Assembly: GCA_015661045.1 (NCBI GenBank)
Contig: JACVQG010000220.1
Span: forward strand, 1-6,611
Source: Dehalococcoidia bacterium
GTDB taxonomy: Bacteria > Chloroflexota > Dehalococcoidia > JACVQG01
Length of the DNA stretch: 6,611 bases
Reading direction: 5' to 3'
In this document: positions 1 through 5,870 of the stretch, piece after piece
Numbering within the stretch: position 1 is the first letter of the stretch
Layout of the letters: each line of letters opens with the position of its first letter
Position numbers and translations under genes: made by a program
The notes under the pieces: generated by a model
Database searches by the model: none
What the model was told of the DNA's origin: nothing
What the model saw: only the letters and a program-made list of their open reading frames with translations

Positions 1-18
1 GTAATTAAAGTCGTGCAT
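1..18 (-). CDS. Possible 5' end of a gene running off the left edge
   Basis: An ATG (16-18 on the minus strand) begins an open frame reading M-H-D-F-N-Y up to the window edge. There is no Shine-Dalgarno sequence before it. The ATG begins exactly 7 nt downstream of the last base of a strong -10 box (25-30), where a transcription start would be expected, so the mRNA could be leaderless. Six codons are too few to name a product, and the true start may lie further left, outside the window. This is an inference from position only. Confidence 0.25.
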
Positions 19-24
19 GGGCCA

Positions 25-53
25 AATATAATAGGGACTGGACACGCTGTCAA
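25..53 (-). promoter_or_regulatory. Near-consensus sigma70-type promoter directed leftwards
   Basis: Read on the minus strand, the -35 hexamer is TTGACA (48-53, a perfect match) and the -10 hexamer is TATATT (25-30, 5 of 6), separated by exactly 17 nt. It is the best promoter match I found in the window. It points away from the SWIM gene and towards a gene beyond the left edge. The expected transcription start is near position 18, at the A of an ATG. It probably marks the boundary between the SNF2-SWIM unit and an independently transcribed downstream unit. Confidence 0.7.
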
Positions 54-315
54 GTGGCCTGCGATCACTACCTACCGATTCCAGATAGTCACCCTCTCTC
101 TAATCTCTCCCTTCGAGGGAGAGAGGATTTGAGGGCTTGCCCTCCGGAGTATCAAAGCACCTGGAATCCAAATCTTACAGATCGTTTGATCCAGTTTCCC
201 TGTGTTTTTCCGGGAATTCTCACCCTTGTGGGCCCATCAAATCTCAGTGGGCAGGATGCCAGAAGCCCCCGTCCAACATCGGGAATCGTAGACACGGAGC
301 GCCTCATCGCTGTGG
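54..315. other. Gene-free spacer downstream of the SWIM gene
   Basis: About 260 bp lie between the SWIM gene stop and the leftward promoter. The only open frame of note is a plus-strand frame of 90 codons (54-326). It has no SD or recognisable domain, its composition is odd, and it runs through the palindromes, so I do not call it a gene. The left half holds a cluster of inverted repeats, listed separately. I see no convincing intrinsic terminator (stem plus T-tract) for the leftward transcript, no tRNA-like cloverleaf, and no recognisable remnant of a gene. Confidence 0.6.
92..149. repeat. Cluster of small inverted repeats, REP-like palindrome
   Basis: A perfect 9-bp stem (TCTCTCCCT at 104-112 with AGGGAGAGA at 116-124) closes a 3-nt TCG loop. 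It is flanked by an outer CCCTC (92-96) that can pair with GAGGG (131-135). That same GAGGG belongs to a second stem, GAGGGC (131-136) with GCCCTC (139-144), so the two pairings exclude each other. A third palindrome, CTCCGGAG (142-149), follows at once. The pattern resembles the repetitive extragenic CCCT/AGGG-rich palindromes scattered in many bacterial genomes. Copy number in this genome cannot be judged from one copy, and there is no T-tract on either side, so a simple terminator is unlikely. Confidence 0.55.
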
Positions 316-1221
316 TCATTTTTTAGGATTGTCTTCATCTCCGTCATAGGCCAGCCGTAGGGCTTCCTTGCCAGCCAGGTCATAAACCTTTGCCAGAATG
401 TCCATGACGTCTGTTTTGCCTTCCCAGAAGGGGGGTGGCCCCAGCCGTTTAAGAATAGCCAGAGGCACCTCCGTCGGGGCGATTTTTACCCGGAACGAAG
501 CCATCTCCGGGCCTATGCCCCAGAAGTTGTCCAGTCGGGCAGGAGCGGTAGAAACCTTCTCAGATAGCACCTGGGACTTTTCCTCATCCTGGACAGCCTC
601 GGATTCCGCTGCGTGTGTGCGGCGTTCCCGGAGGGCATGGATAATGTCCTCCTTGGCTTTGCCCCTCAGCTTAAAGACCATAAACGGGTCCCGGTCGAAC
701 TCTTCAGCCAGCAGAAAATAAACAGCCGCCACGTGCTTGCAAGGGTTGGCCCAGTCGGGGCAAGAGCAGTCGCTATCCAGGTCTTTGCTGCGGGCAGGGA
801 AAAGGGATACCTTTGCAGCCTTAAATGCCTCCTCTATGTTTTCGGGCATCTCTCCGGCCAGCAGCCGGGCGGCAAACAGGGCTTGAGAGGCCATTGCATC
901 TATAACCTTGTCCCACTCAACCGCAGAAAGGGGAGTCAGGCGGATGGTAACCACGTACGGCTTTGGCCGTGAACCCTGTACATTAGCTGTGACCAGGCCG
1001 GGCTGTATGTTCATGTTCATTACCTGGCCGCGCCGCGCATAGCTCTTGCCGCGGCCAAGCCGGGCGCCCATATTGAGAGACTCCAGGAAAGCTACCCATC
1101 TGGTGGACCACCATGTCTCTCCAATCTTGCCGTGCGTGCTCTTGACCTTTAAGCCATTTTTAACCGGTATCGGGACGGATGGTGGAAAGTAGTCCCATCG
1201 GTCCCGGTTATCGTAGCGCAT
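316..1221 (-). CDS. SWIM zinc-finger protein, partner of the SNF2 ATPase
   Basis: This 301-residue cytoplasmic protein carries a SWIM-type zinc-binding motif at residues 152-163: C152-x-C154-x6-C161-x-H163, all four ligands present. SWIM domains are thought to mediate DNA or protein binding. The first ~145 residues are typical of bacterial SWIM proteins: a W-rich start including GETWWSTRW (35-43), then a basic GRGKSYARRGQV stretch (56-67) and a beta-rich segment. After the finger come a helical region, a charged low-complexity linker (about 198-228), and a C-terminal part with FWGIG (233-237) and PPPFWEG (262-268). No enzymatic motif is visible. The ATG start lies 2 nt after the SNF2 stop, with a strong GGAGG 7 nt upstream. 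The coupling implies that the two products are made together and probably act together, with the SWIM protein as a targeting or accessory subunit (inference). Confidence 0.88.
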   Translation of the reverse strand: MRYDNRDRWDYFPPSVPIPVKNGLKVKSTHGKIGETWWSTRWVAFLESLNMGARLGRGKSYARRGQVMNMNIQPGLVTANVQGSRPKPYVVTIRLTPLSAVEWDKVIDAMASQALFAARLLAGEMPENIEEAFKAAKVSLFPARSKDLDSDCSCPDWANPCKHVAAVYFLLAEEFDRDPFMVFKLRGKAKEDIIHALRERRTHAAESEAVQDEEKSQVLSEKVSTAPARLDNFWGIGPEMASFRVKIAPTEVPLAILKRLGPPPFWEGKTDVMDILAKVYDLAGKEALRLAYDGDEDNPKK

Positions 1222-1223
1222 AC

Positions 1224-4200
1224 CTATTCCTCCATCACCGCTTCGCGGGACAGTGCGAACATGTCGCGTAGCTGGTCAGTGGACATTTCGGTGAGCCAGC
1301 CTTCGCCCGTTCCCACTACGCTTTCGGCCAGCTCCTTTTTCTGCTCTATCATCTGGTCAATACGTTCTTCCAGGGTGCCGGCGCAGACATACTTGTAGAC
1401 CTGGACGTTCTTCTTTTGCCCGATGCGGAAGGCGCGATCGGTGGCCTGGTTCTCCACGGCCGGGTTCCACCAGCGGTCGAAGTGGAAGACATGGCTGGCA
1501 GCGGTGAGGTTCAGCCCCAACCCGCCGGCTTTGATGGAAAGGACGAAGATGGAAGGCCCACCACTTGCCGACTGGAACTGCTGCACCATCTCGTCTCTGG
1601 CCTTCCTCGGCGTGCCGCCGTAGAGGAAAAAGACCTCACGCGACAACCTTTCCTGGATATGCGTCTTGAGCATCTGTCCCATCTCGGCGAACTGGGTGAA
1701 TACCAGGGCTTTGTCTCCCTCGGCTATCACTTCCTCCAGCATCTCTATGAGGCGCGATAGCTTTCCAGACCTCTCGGAAAGCAAGCTTCCGTCCTGAAGG
1801 AAGTGGGCCGGGTGGTTGCAAACCTGCTTCAGCTTCAACAGGGTGGCCAGCACCAGGCCTTTGCGCTCCATCCCCTCGGACTCCTTTATCTTTTCCATCA
1901 TGTCCTTCACCACGGCCTCATAGAGGGACGCCTGTTCGCGGGTGAGGCGGCAGAAGACCTTCATCTCCATCTTCTGCGGGAGGTCCTGGATAATCGTGGG
2001 GTCGGTCTTCAGCCGGCGGAGCAGAAAGGGCTGCACCAGGCGGCGCAATTGGGATGACCGCTCCGCGTCATGATATTTCTCGATAGGTGTAGCGAAATTG
2101 CGCCGGAACTGCTCGGCGGCGCCCAGATAGCCCGGGTTGAGGAACTCCATGATTGACCATAGCTCTGAGAGGCGGTTCTCCACAGGGGTGCCTGTTAGTG
2201 CGATGCGCCGTTCGGCCTGCAGGGAACGGATAGCCTGGGTCTGACGCGCCGATGGGTTCTTGATGTTCTGCGCCTCATCCAGCACTATGCGGCGCCAGGT
2301 AGCGCCGGACAGGTCGGGCTGGTCCCTATGGGCCAGGGCATAGGTGCAGATAACCAGGTCGTGTTTTCGGGCCTCCCGCGCCAGGGCCTTTCCGGAGAGG
2401 CGCTGCGTCCCGTGGTGTACCAGAACCTTGAGGGATGGCGCGAACTTCGTCACCTCCCGTTGCCAGTTGCCCACTACAGACATGGGGGCGATGAGAAGGG
2501 TTGGCCCCGGCTTATTTACGCCGTTCGACCTCTCGTGCAACAGCAGGGCGAGAAGCTGAATGGTCTTGCCCAGGCCCATATCGTCGGCGAGGCAAGCCCC
2601 CAGGCCGAAGCGTTCGAGGAAGGCGAGCCAGGAGTAGCCTTTCACCTGGTAGGGGCGTAGATTCCCCTGGAAAAGGCCGGGCTGAGATAACTCCTCCATC
2701 TTTGCCCCTACCGATACGGTGGAAAGGACATCTGCCAGCCATCCTTCGCCCCGAACTCCAACTACCGGTACAGTGTCTGGAGACGCCTCCGCGCCTGCGG
2801 CCAGACGCATGGCTTCGCCCAGCGTACCACTCTTTTTCTGATAGAACCGCAGTGCGGCCTCGACCTGCTGGGGTCTGAACTCCACCCACTGCCCCCTCAC
2901 CTGAACCAGGGGCACCTTTAAGGCTGCCATTCTTTCCATCTCCTGGCGGGTGATGCTTTCATTTCCCAGTGCAAGCTCCCAGTCGAATTCGACCAGGCTA
3001 TTCAGTCCCATCAGTCCTGAGCCAGCGCTTTTACCGGAATCCTTAGTTTTCACCTTGAGGCGCACACCCAGCCGTGCCGATGGCTTCTGCCACCAGGGCG
3101 GCACGAGCACACCAAAGCCGCTCTGTTCCAAAAGTGGGGCGGCCTCTTTCAGGAAGGTGTAGGCGTTTTCGGTGGGCAGCGCAGCAAATGCGGGCCGTGC
3201 TGCTTTGAGGCTGTTTTCCAGTGGAGGGTAGAGACGTGAGGCCCGGCCCAGGTCGGCCAGCAGACGTTCCTGAGGGTTTTCGAAACGGCGCTTCAGGAAT
3301 GTCATTACGGTGGAGCGTTCCTTCCACACCCTCTCTGCATCTATCAGCAGGCTTCTGTCGTCCAGGGCCTGGAGGTGAAACGTGAGCAGCCATCTGGCAT
3401 CTCGCTTACTGCCGGGCGTCTCGCTATCCGAAGGCTGCTCCAGGCGGAAACAGGTACGGAAAGCGGCGCCCTTGTCAGAAGGGGCAGAGATGTTAACTGT
3501 AAGCTGGCTGGTCCACTTATGGACCTCCTGAGCAAATTGTTTGCCGGTGCCTCCCGGAGCATCGAAAACAGGGCTATCGGAGAGGAGTCCAGAGAGCCAC
3601 ATCTCGCCGATGGATTTAGGTCGCCGCTTCTTTGATGCCGAGGAGACGCTGGCTGCGATGCGGCGCACCGCAGAATCAATGACGGCTCTTACAAAGCTGT
3701 TCAGAAGCTCCGTAGTCGTCGAGGAATCGGGTCCGAGAGACTGGCATACCGGCGGCATGGCAGAGACCAGCATGCTGAAGCGTTCAGCTATGTCTTTGTC
3801 CGCTAAGGCCGGCGTCCATTGTGTGTGTAATTTACCGCTGTCGTCAAGCTCAACGCTTGGCATGAACTGTCCCTTTGCCAGTAGCTCCAGGCAGAGCTTG
3901 GCCGCCTCCTCCCAGTAGCGCAGGGACACCCCGATGGCGATCCCATTCCCGCCAGCGGGATCTTCGACGGGGGCAGTTGACGGCAAAGCGGCCAGGAACC
4001 CCAGGGCCTGGCCCGGCTCAAGAGCTAGCGCGGGGATAATGAATGAATCCAGGCGTTTTGCGCCCTTTTTTTGTTTCTCCCCTCCATTGAGCAGTTCCGG
4101 ACTGGGTAAGGGATGACGGCGCACCGCGGGCAGCCACAATAATAACTGAGCAGTTTCCGTCTTAGGAATATCACCGGTTAACCCCGCAACTGCTTGACTG

Positions 4201-4337
4201 AGTTCCTCATGGCTCGCCGAAAAAGGATGTTTGAAGGGCGGGGTACCAGAGGAACTGATGCGGGCGTCAACCAACACCGAGTCCTCTCCCCAGAGGTGTA
4301 ATTTGGAGTGTTTCCATATAGCATGAAGGACAATCAT
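1224..4337 (-). CDS. SNF2/HepA-family DEAD/DEAH-box ATPase
   Basis: This 1037-residue protein has a complete Swi2/Snf2 superfamily 2 ATPase in its C-terminal half, expected to translocate on double-stranded DNA or remodel protein-DNA complexes. Motifs in order: LRPYQ (560-564), Walker A DDMGLGKT (585-592, K591), Ia LLIAPMSVVGNW (614-625), Walker B DEAQ (687-690, DEAQ instead of DEAH), III LTGTP (714-718), IV ALVFTQF (877-883), V SIKAGGLGLNLTAA (934-947) and VI QATDRAFRIGQ (964-974). All ATPase residues look intact. Residues about 400-530, including GFGVLVPPWW (407-416), match the SNF2-associated region found N-terminal to the motor in bacterial HepA-type proteins. The first ~400 residues are divergent and I assign no function to them. 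There is no nuclease or methylase domain, which separates it from restriction-type SNF2 proteins. The ATG start has only a weak SD. Not RapA: the RapA-specific N-terminal domains are not apparent. Confidence 0.93.
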   Translation of the reverse strand: MIVLHAIWKHSKLHLWGEDSVLVDARISSSGTPPFKHPFSASHEELSQAVAGLTGDIPKTETAQLLLWLPAVRRHPLPSPELLNGGEKQKKGAKRLDSFIIPALALEPGQALGFLAALPSTAPVEDPAGGNGIAIGVSLRYWEEAAKLCLELLAKGQFMPSVELDDSGKLHTQWTPALADKDIAERFSMLVSAMPPVCQSLGPDSSTTTELLNSFVRAVIDSAVRRIAASVSSASKKRRPKSIGEMWLSGLLSDSPVFDAPGGTGKQFAQEVHKWTSQLTVNISAPSDKGAAFRTCFRLEQPSDSETPGSKRDARWLLTFHLQALDDRSLLIDAERVWKERSTVMTFLKRRFENPQERLLADLGRASRLYPPLENSLKAARPAFAALPTENAYTFLKEAAPLLEQSGFGVLVPPWWQKPSARLGVRLKVKTKDSGKSAGSGLMGLNSLVEFDWELALGNESITRQEMERMAALKVPLVQVRGQWVEFRPQQVEAALRFYQKKSGTLGEAMRLAAGAEASPDTVPVVGVRGEGWLADVLSTVSVGAKMEELSQPGLFQGNLRPYQVKGYSWLAFLERFGLGACLADDMGLGKTIQLLALLLHERSNGVNKPGPTLLIAPMSVVGNWQREVTKFAPSLKVLVHHGTQRLSGKALAREARKHDLVICTYALAHRDQPDLSGATWRRIVLDEAQNIKNPSARQTQAIRSLQAERRIALTGTPVENRLSELWSIMEFLNPGYLGAAEQFRRNFATPIEKYHDAERSSQLRRLVQPFLLRRLKTDPTIIQDLPQKMEMKVFCRLTREQASLYEAVVKDMMEKIKESEGMERKGLVLATLLKLKQVCNHPAHFLQDGSLLSERSGKLSRLIEMLEEVIAEGDKALVFTQFAEMGQMLKTHIQERLSREVFFLYGGTPRKARDEMVQQFQSASGGPSIFVLSIKAGGLGLNLTAASHVFHFDRWWNPAVENQATDRAFRIGQKKNVQVYKYVCAGTLEERIDQMIEQKKELAESVVGTGEGWLTEMSTDQLRDMFALSREAVMEE
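1229..1233 (-). promoter_or_regulatory. Shine-Dalgarno site of the SWIM gene inside the SNF2 coding end
   Basis: On the minus strand GGAGG sits 7 nt before the SWIM-gene ATG and is part of the final SNF2 codons (Met-Glu-Glu-stop). With a 2-nt intergenic gap this predicts termination-reinitiation coupling. It fixes the SWIM start at 1221. Confidence 0.75.
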
Positions 4338-4355
4338 AATGTTACTTTAGCTTAA

Positions 4356-4387
4356 ATAATACGCCATTTTGTATTAACCATGACCAA
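4356..4387 (-). promoter_or_regulatory. Weak candidate promoter for the SNF2-SWIM pair
   Basis: On the minus strand a -10-like TATTAT (4356-4361, 5 of 6) lies 18 nt before the SNF2 start codon. Possible -35 hexamers are TTGGTC (4382-4387, spacer 20) or TGGTCA (4381-4386, spacer 19); both spacers are longer than ideal. A start from this -10 would give a leader of roughly 10-15 nt. The ~100-bp spacer before SNF2 makes an internal promoter reasonable, but the match is poor. Confidence 0.25.
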
Positions 4388-4393
4388 TATTGG
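4384..4393. repeat. 10-bp perfect palindrome upstream of the SNF2 gene
   Basis: CCAATATTGG is self-complementary and overlaps the candidate -35 region of the SNF2 gene. Its size and position would suit a small operator site, but a single short palindrome in AT-rich DNA can arise by chance and no regulator is encoded nearby. Confidence 0.3.
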
Positions 4394-4436
4394 GGGTCTT
4401 TCCCAGACAAGAATACAGATGTTACCAAGATGCCGG

Positions 4437-4595
4437 TTAGGGGGTTTGAGCAGTTACAGAAATTATCAAGCCCAGCACCGTAACCACAGACACAAAAATG
4501 GCCAGGAAATAATATACCTTACCGAATTTGTAGCTATTATAGCTGGTTTGTGCCTTATCGGTTTTACGCTTCTCTTTGCGGTATTTCTTTCCCAT
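4437..4595 (-). CDS. Small single-pass membrane protein, 52 residues, unknown function
   Basis: This frame runs from ATG (4595) to TAA (4437). It encodes a highly basic N-terminus (MGKKYRKEKRKTDKAQ, residues 1-16), a Tyr/Ser-rich linker, then one strongly hydrophobic segment at about residues 28-47 (YYFLAIFVSVVTVLGLIISV), ending in TAQTP. The layout predicts one transmembrane helix with the basic tail in the cytoplasm by the positive-inside rule. GGGAGG (4607-4612) lies 11 nt before the ATG, a serviceable if slightly distant SD. It fills most of the gap between the glycosylase and SNF2 genes, on the same strand, 47 nt after the glycosylase stop. The clear partition into charged tail and hydrophobic helix argues against a random frame. 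I do not recognise the family. A plus-strand frame over the same DNA looks like its shadow. Confidence 0.68.
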   Translation of the reverse strand: MGKKYRKEKRKTDKAQTSYNSYKFGKVYYFLAIFVSVVTVLGLIISVTAQTP

Positions 4596-4606
4596 CTGTC
4601 GTCAAG

Positions 4607-4612
4607 CCTCCC
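4607..4612 (-). promoter_or_regulatory. Shine-Dalgarno site of the small membrane-protein gene
   Basis: GGGAGG on the minus strand precedes the ATG at 4595 by 11 nt. It is the main non-composition argument that this small frame is translated. Confidence 0.5.
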
Positions 4613-4642
4613 ATCATATTTTACACTGGCTATTTTACCACT

Positions 4643-5341
4643 TTAACCATCATTGTGAATACCCTGCGCTCCGGGATAGGGACAGATACTCCTCAAGCAG
4701 CACTGAGGACATAACGGCGCCTTGCGGCAGGTTTCCTTGCCGTGCCGGACAAAAAGGGCATGATATTCATTAAACATGGATGTATCCAGCGGCAGGTTGT
4801 CCATGAACAGGGACTGGAACGTGGCATAGCTGTGCCCGTGCTTTTCAATGGACGTGCGAGGCAGTGGGCATGTCCCCAATCGCTCCAATATACGCCGGGT
4901 ATAGGCATCAATTACGAAGATAGGTTTATTGGCCGCATAAAGGATTATTGAATCGGCGGTCTCCTCCCCGATGCCGTGCACAGCCAGGAGGCTTTCCCTT
5001 AGTTCATTCGTGTCCCAGGCATACATGTGGTCCGGGTCATCGGCGAAGTTAACTCCCAGCCATTCAACCATAGCCTTGAGTTTGCGGGCTTTGGCATTGA
5101 AATAGCCAGAGGAATGTATCAGGTGTGCCAGCTCATCCTGGGGCAACCGGCGGATAGCCGCCGGGGATAAAGCTCCTGCCGTCTTAAGGTTATTTATAGC
5201 CTTCTCTACGTTCACCCAGGCTGCCGATTGGGTAAGAATAGCCCCGACCATGACCTCGAAGGGCGTCTCACCGGGCCACCAGTGCTGCGGACCGTAGCGC
5301 TCCAGCATTAAATGGTAAATCTTTAGGAGCTGCTTACGCAT
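4643..5341 (-). CDS. Endonuclease III/MagIII-like HhH-GPD DNA glycosylase with Fe-S motif
   Basis: This 232-residue protein belongs to the helix-hairpin-helix GPD base-excision-repair superfamily and is predicted to excise damaged bases from DNA. The N-terminal WWPGETPFEVMVGAILTQ (21-38) is the signature of the COG2231/HP0602 branch, which includes Helicobacter MagIII, a 3-methyladenine glycosylase. The hairpin is HGIGEETAD (122-130) and the catalytic Asp is D145 in FVIDAYTRR. The position equivalent to E. coli Nth Lys120, the beta-lyase nucleophile, is Glu127, so a monofunctional glycosylase is expected. C-terminal cysteines C205-x5-C211-x2-C214-x5-C220 form a probable [4Fe-4S] loop, one residue tighter than the classic C-x6-C-x2-C-x5-C, with an extra C215. 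The ATG lies 4 nt after the trmO stop with little SD, indicating translational coupling. The substrate cannot be read from sequence; alkylated purines are the leading guess. Confidence 0.87.
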   Translation of the reverse strand: MRKQLLKIYHLMLERYGPQHWWPGETPFEVMVGAILTQSAAWVNVEKAINNLKTAGALSPAAIRRLPQDELAHLIHSSGYFNAKARKLKAMVEWLGVNFADDPDHMYAWDTNELRESLLAVHGIGEETADSIILYAANKPIFVIDAYTRRILERLGTCPLPRTSIEKHGHSYATFQSLFMDNLPLDTSMFNEYHALFVRHGKETCRKAPLCPQCCLRSICPYPGAQGIHNDG

Positions 5342-5345
5342 GTGG

Positions 5346-5795
5346 TCATTGCATCCATTTCGCTACGTGCGTATCTTCCGGGCAATCCAATCTCGGAATA
5401 TGTGGTTTTATGTCCAGCACCGGCGTTCCTGAATAGGCATCGAGGCCAGCTACAGTCAGTATATTACCTTCGATTCCCAGGAGTTTCACAGTGGTTAACC
5501 CTATGGGATTGGGACGGGCTGGCCCCCGACCAGCGAAAACTCCTACCATAGGTACATCATGCCGCCCCCTGGGGTGTACCCACATGGCGGAGCGGTCTTC
5601 GGGGTCTATACGGTGCATCCACACTAAAACCCTGAGATGCGAGAATTCCGCAAGCCCCTCTAAACCCTCTTCAAACTCTGGATTTATTATAACCTTAGAG
5701 ATAATCTTATCCCTGTCTACTCGCCCTCGGGTCGCCTTGTTTCTGACCACACCGATGGGCTGTAACATCATTGTAAGTGAGTTTTTCTTAGTCAC
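5346..5795 (-). CDS. trmO: tRNA (N6-threonylcarbamoyladenosine-37) N6-methyltransferase, TrmO/TsaA family
   Basis: This 149-residue protein is of the YaeB/TsaA fold. E. coli TrmO uses S-adenosylmethionine to methylate t6A37 to m6t6A37 in threonine tRNA. Family hallmarks: PIGVVRN (13-19) on the first strand, FSHLRVLVWMHR (51-62), HPRGR (74-78), the RPNPIGL signature (94-100) and DAYSGTPVLDIKPHIPRLD (119-137). At about 230 residues, E. coli TrmO has a C-terminal extension that is absent here, so this is the short, single-domain form common in archaea and many anaerobes. The segment before RPNPIG reads FAGRGPA (87-93), where FATRSP is usual. The start is a GTG with GGGAG 5 nt upstream; two later in-frame ATGs (residues 9-10) lack an SD. 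It leads directly into the glycosylase gene. tRNA specificity is inferred from the family. Confidence 0.86.
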   Translation of the reverse strand: MTKKNSLTMMLQPIGVVRNKATRGRVDRDKIISKVIINPEFEEGLEGLAEFSHLRVLVWMHRIDPEDRSAMWVHPRGRHDVPMVGVFAGRGPARPNPIGLTTVKLLGIEGNILTVAGLDAYSGTPVLDIKPHIPRLDCPEDTHVAKWMQ

Positions 5796-5800
5796 GCTTT

Positions 5801-5805
5801 CTCCC
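5801..5805 (-). promoter_or_regulatory. Shine-Dalgarno site deciding the GTG start of trmO
   Basis: Minus-strand GGGAG, within AAAGGGAG, is 5 nt before the GTG at 5795. The alternative ATG codons 24-27 nt downstream have no comparable site, so the GTG is preferred. Confidence 0.6.
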
Positions 5806-5821
5806 TTTGTTTATATTACTC

Positions 5822-5870
5822 ATTTGAATTTCGGATTTGTTTGGTTCTTGGAATTTGGTATTTGGGGTTT
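5822..5870. repeat. AT-rich spacer of degenerate ATTTGG-like words
   Basis: Between the sfsA stop and trmO the plus strand carries near-repeats of (G)ATTTG/ATTTGG: ATTTGAATTTCGG, ATTTGTTTGG, GAATTTGG and TATTTGGGG. They fall roughly every 10-13 nt in a sequence low in C. Strings of this style are a recognisable class of intergenic low-complexity DNA in some bacterial genomes. I see no gene, no good promoter with both boxes, and no terminator stem here. Confidence 0.4.

Noticed and set aside
229..236. TGGGCCCA palindrome
   Set aside because: An isolated 8-bp palindrome with no flanking stem extension or relation to a promoter; expected by chance.
301..325. Possible intrinsic terminator for plus-strand transcription (AGCG/CGCT stem, then a T-run)
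   Set aside because: The stem is only 4 bp, the T-run is separated from it by several bases, and there is no plus-strand gene to end here.
54..326. Plus-strand open frame of 90 codons in the gene-free left region
   Set aside because: It passes through the palindrome cluster and into the 3' end of the SWIM gene. There is no SD, no domain and no hydrophobic or charged organisation; it looks like chance.
2501..2889. Overlapping 125-codon frames on both strands inside the SNF2 gene
   Set aside because: They are Arg/Gly/Pro-rich shadow frames inside a continuous, motif-bearing SNF2 coding region.
1224..4337. SNF2 gene as part of a DISARM, Druantia or other helicase-based defence locus
   Set aside because: No neighbouring methylase, DUF1998, PLD nuclease or other defence marker is present. 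The protein matches the HepA/SWIM-associated type rather than those systems.
4380..4646. Plus-strand open frame of 88 codons over the spacer between SNF2 and the glycosylase
   Set aside because: It is antisense to the small membrane-protein gene, which has the better SD and a sensible charge/hydrophobicity layout. The hydrophobic end of this frame looks like a complement effect.
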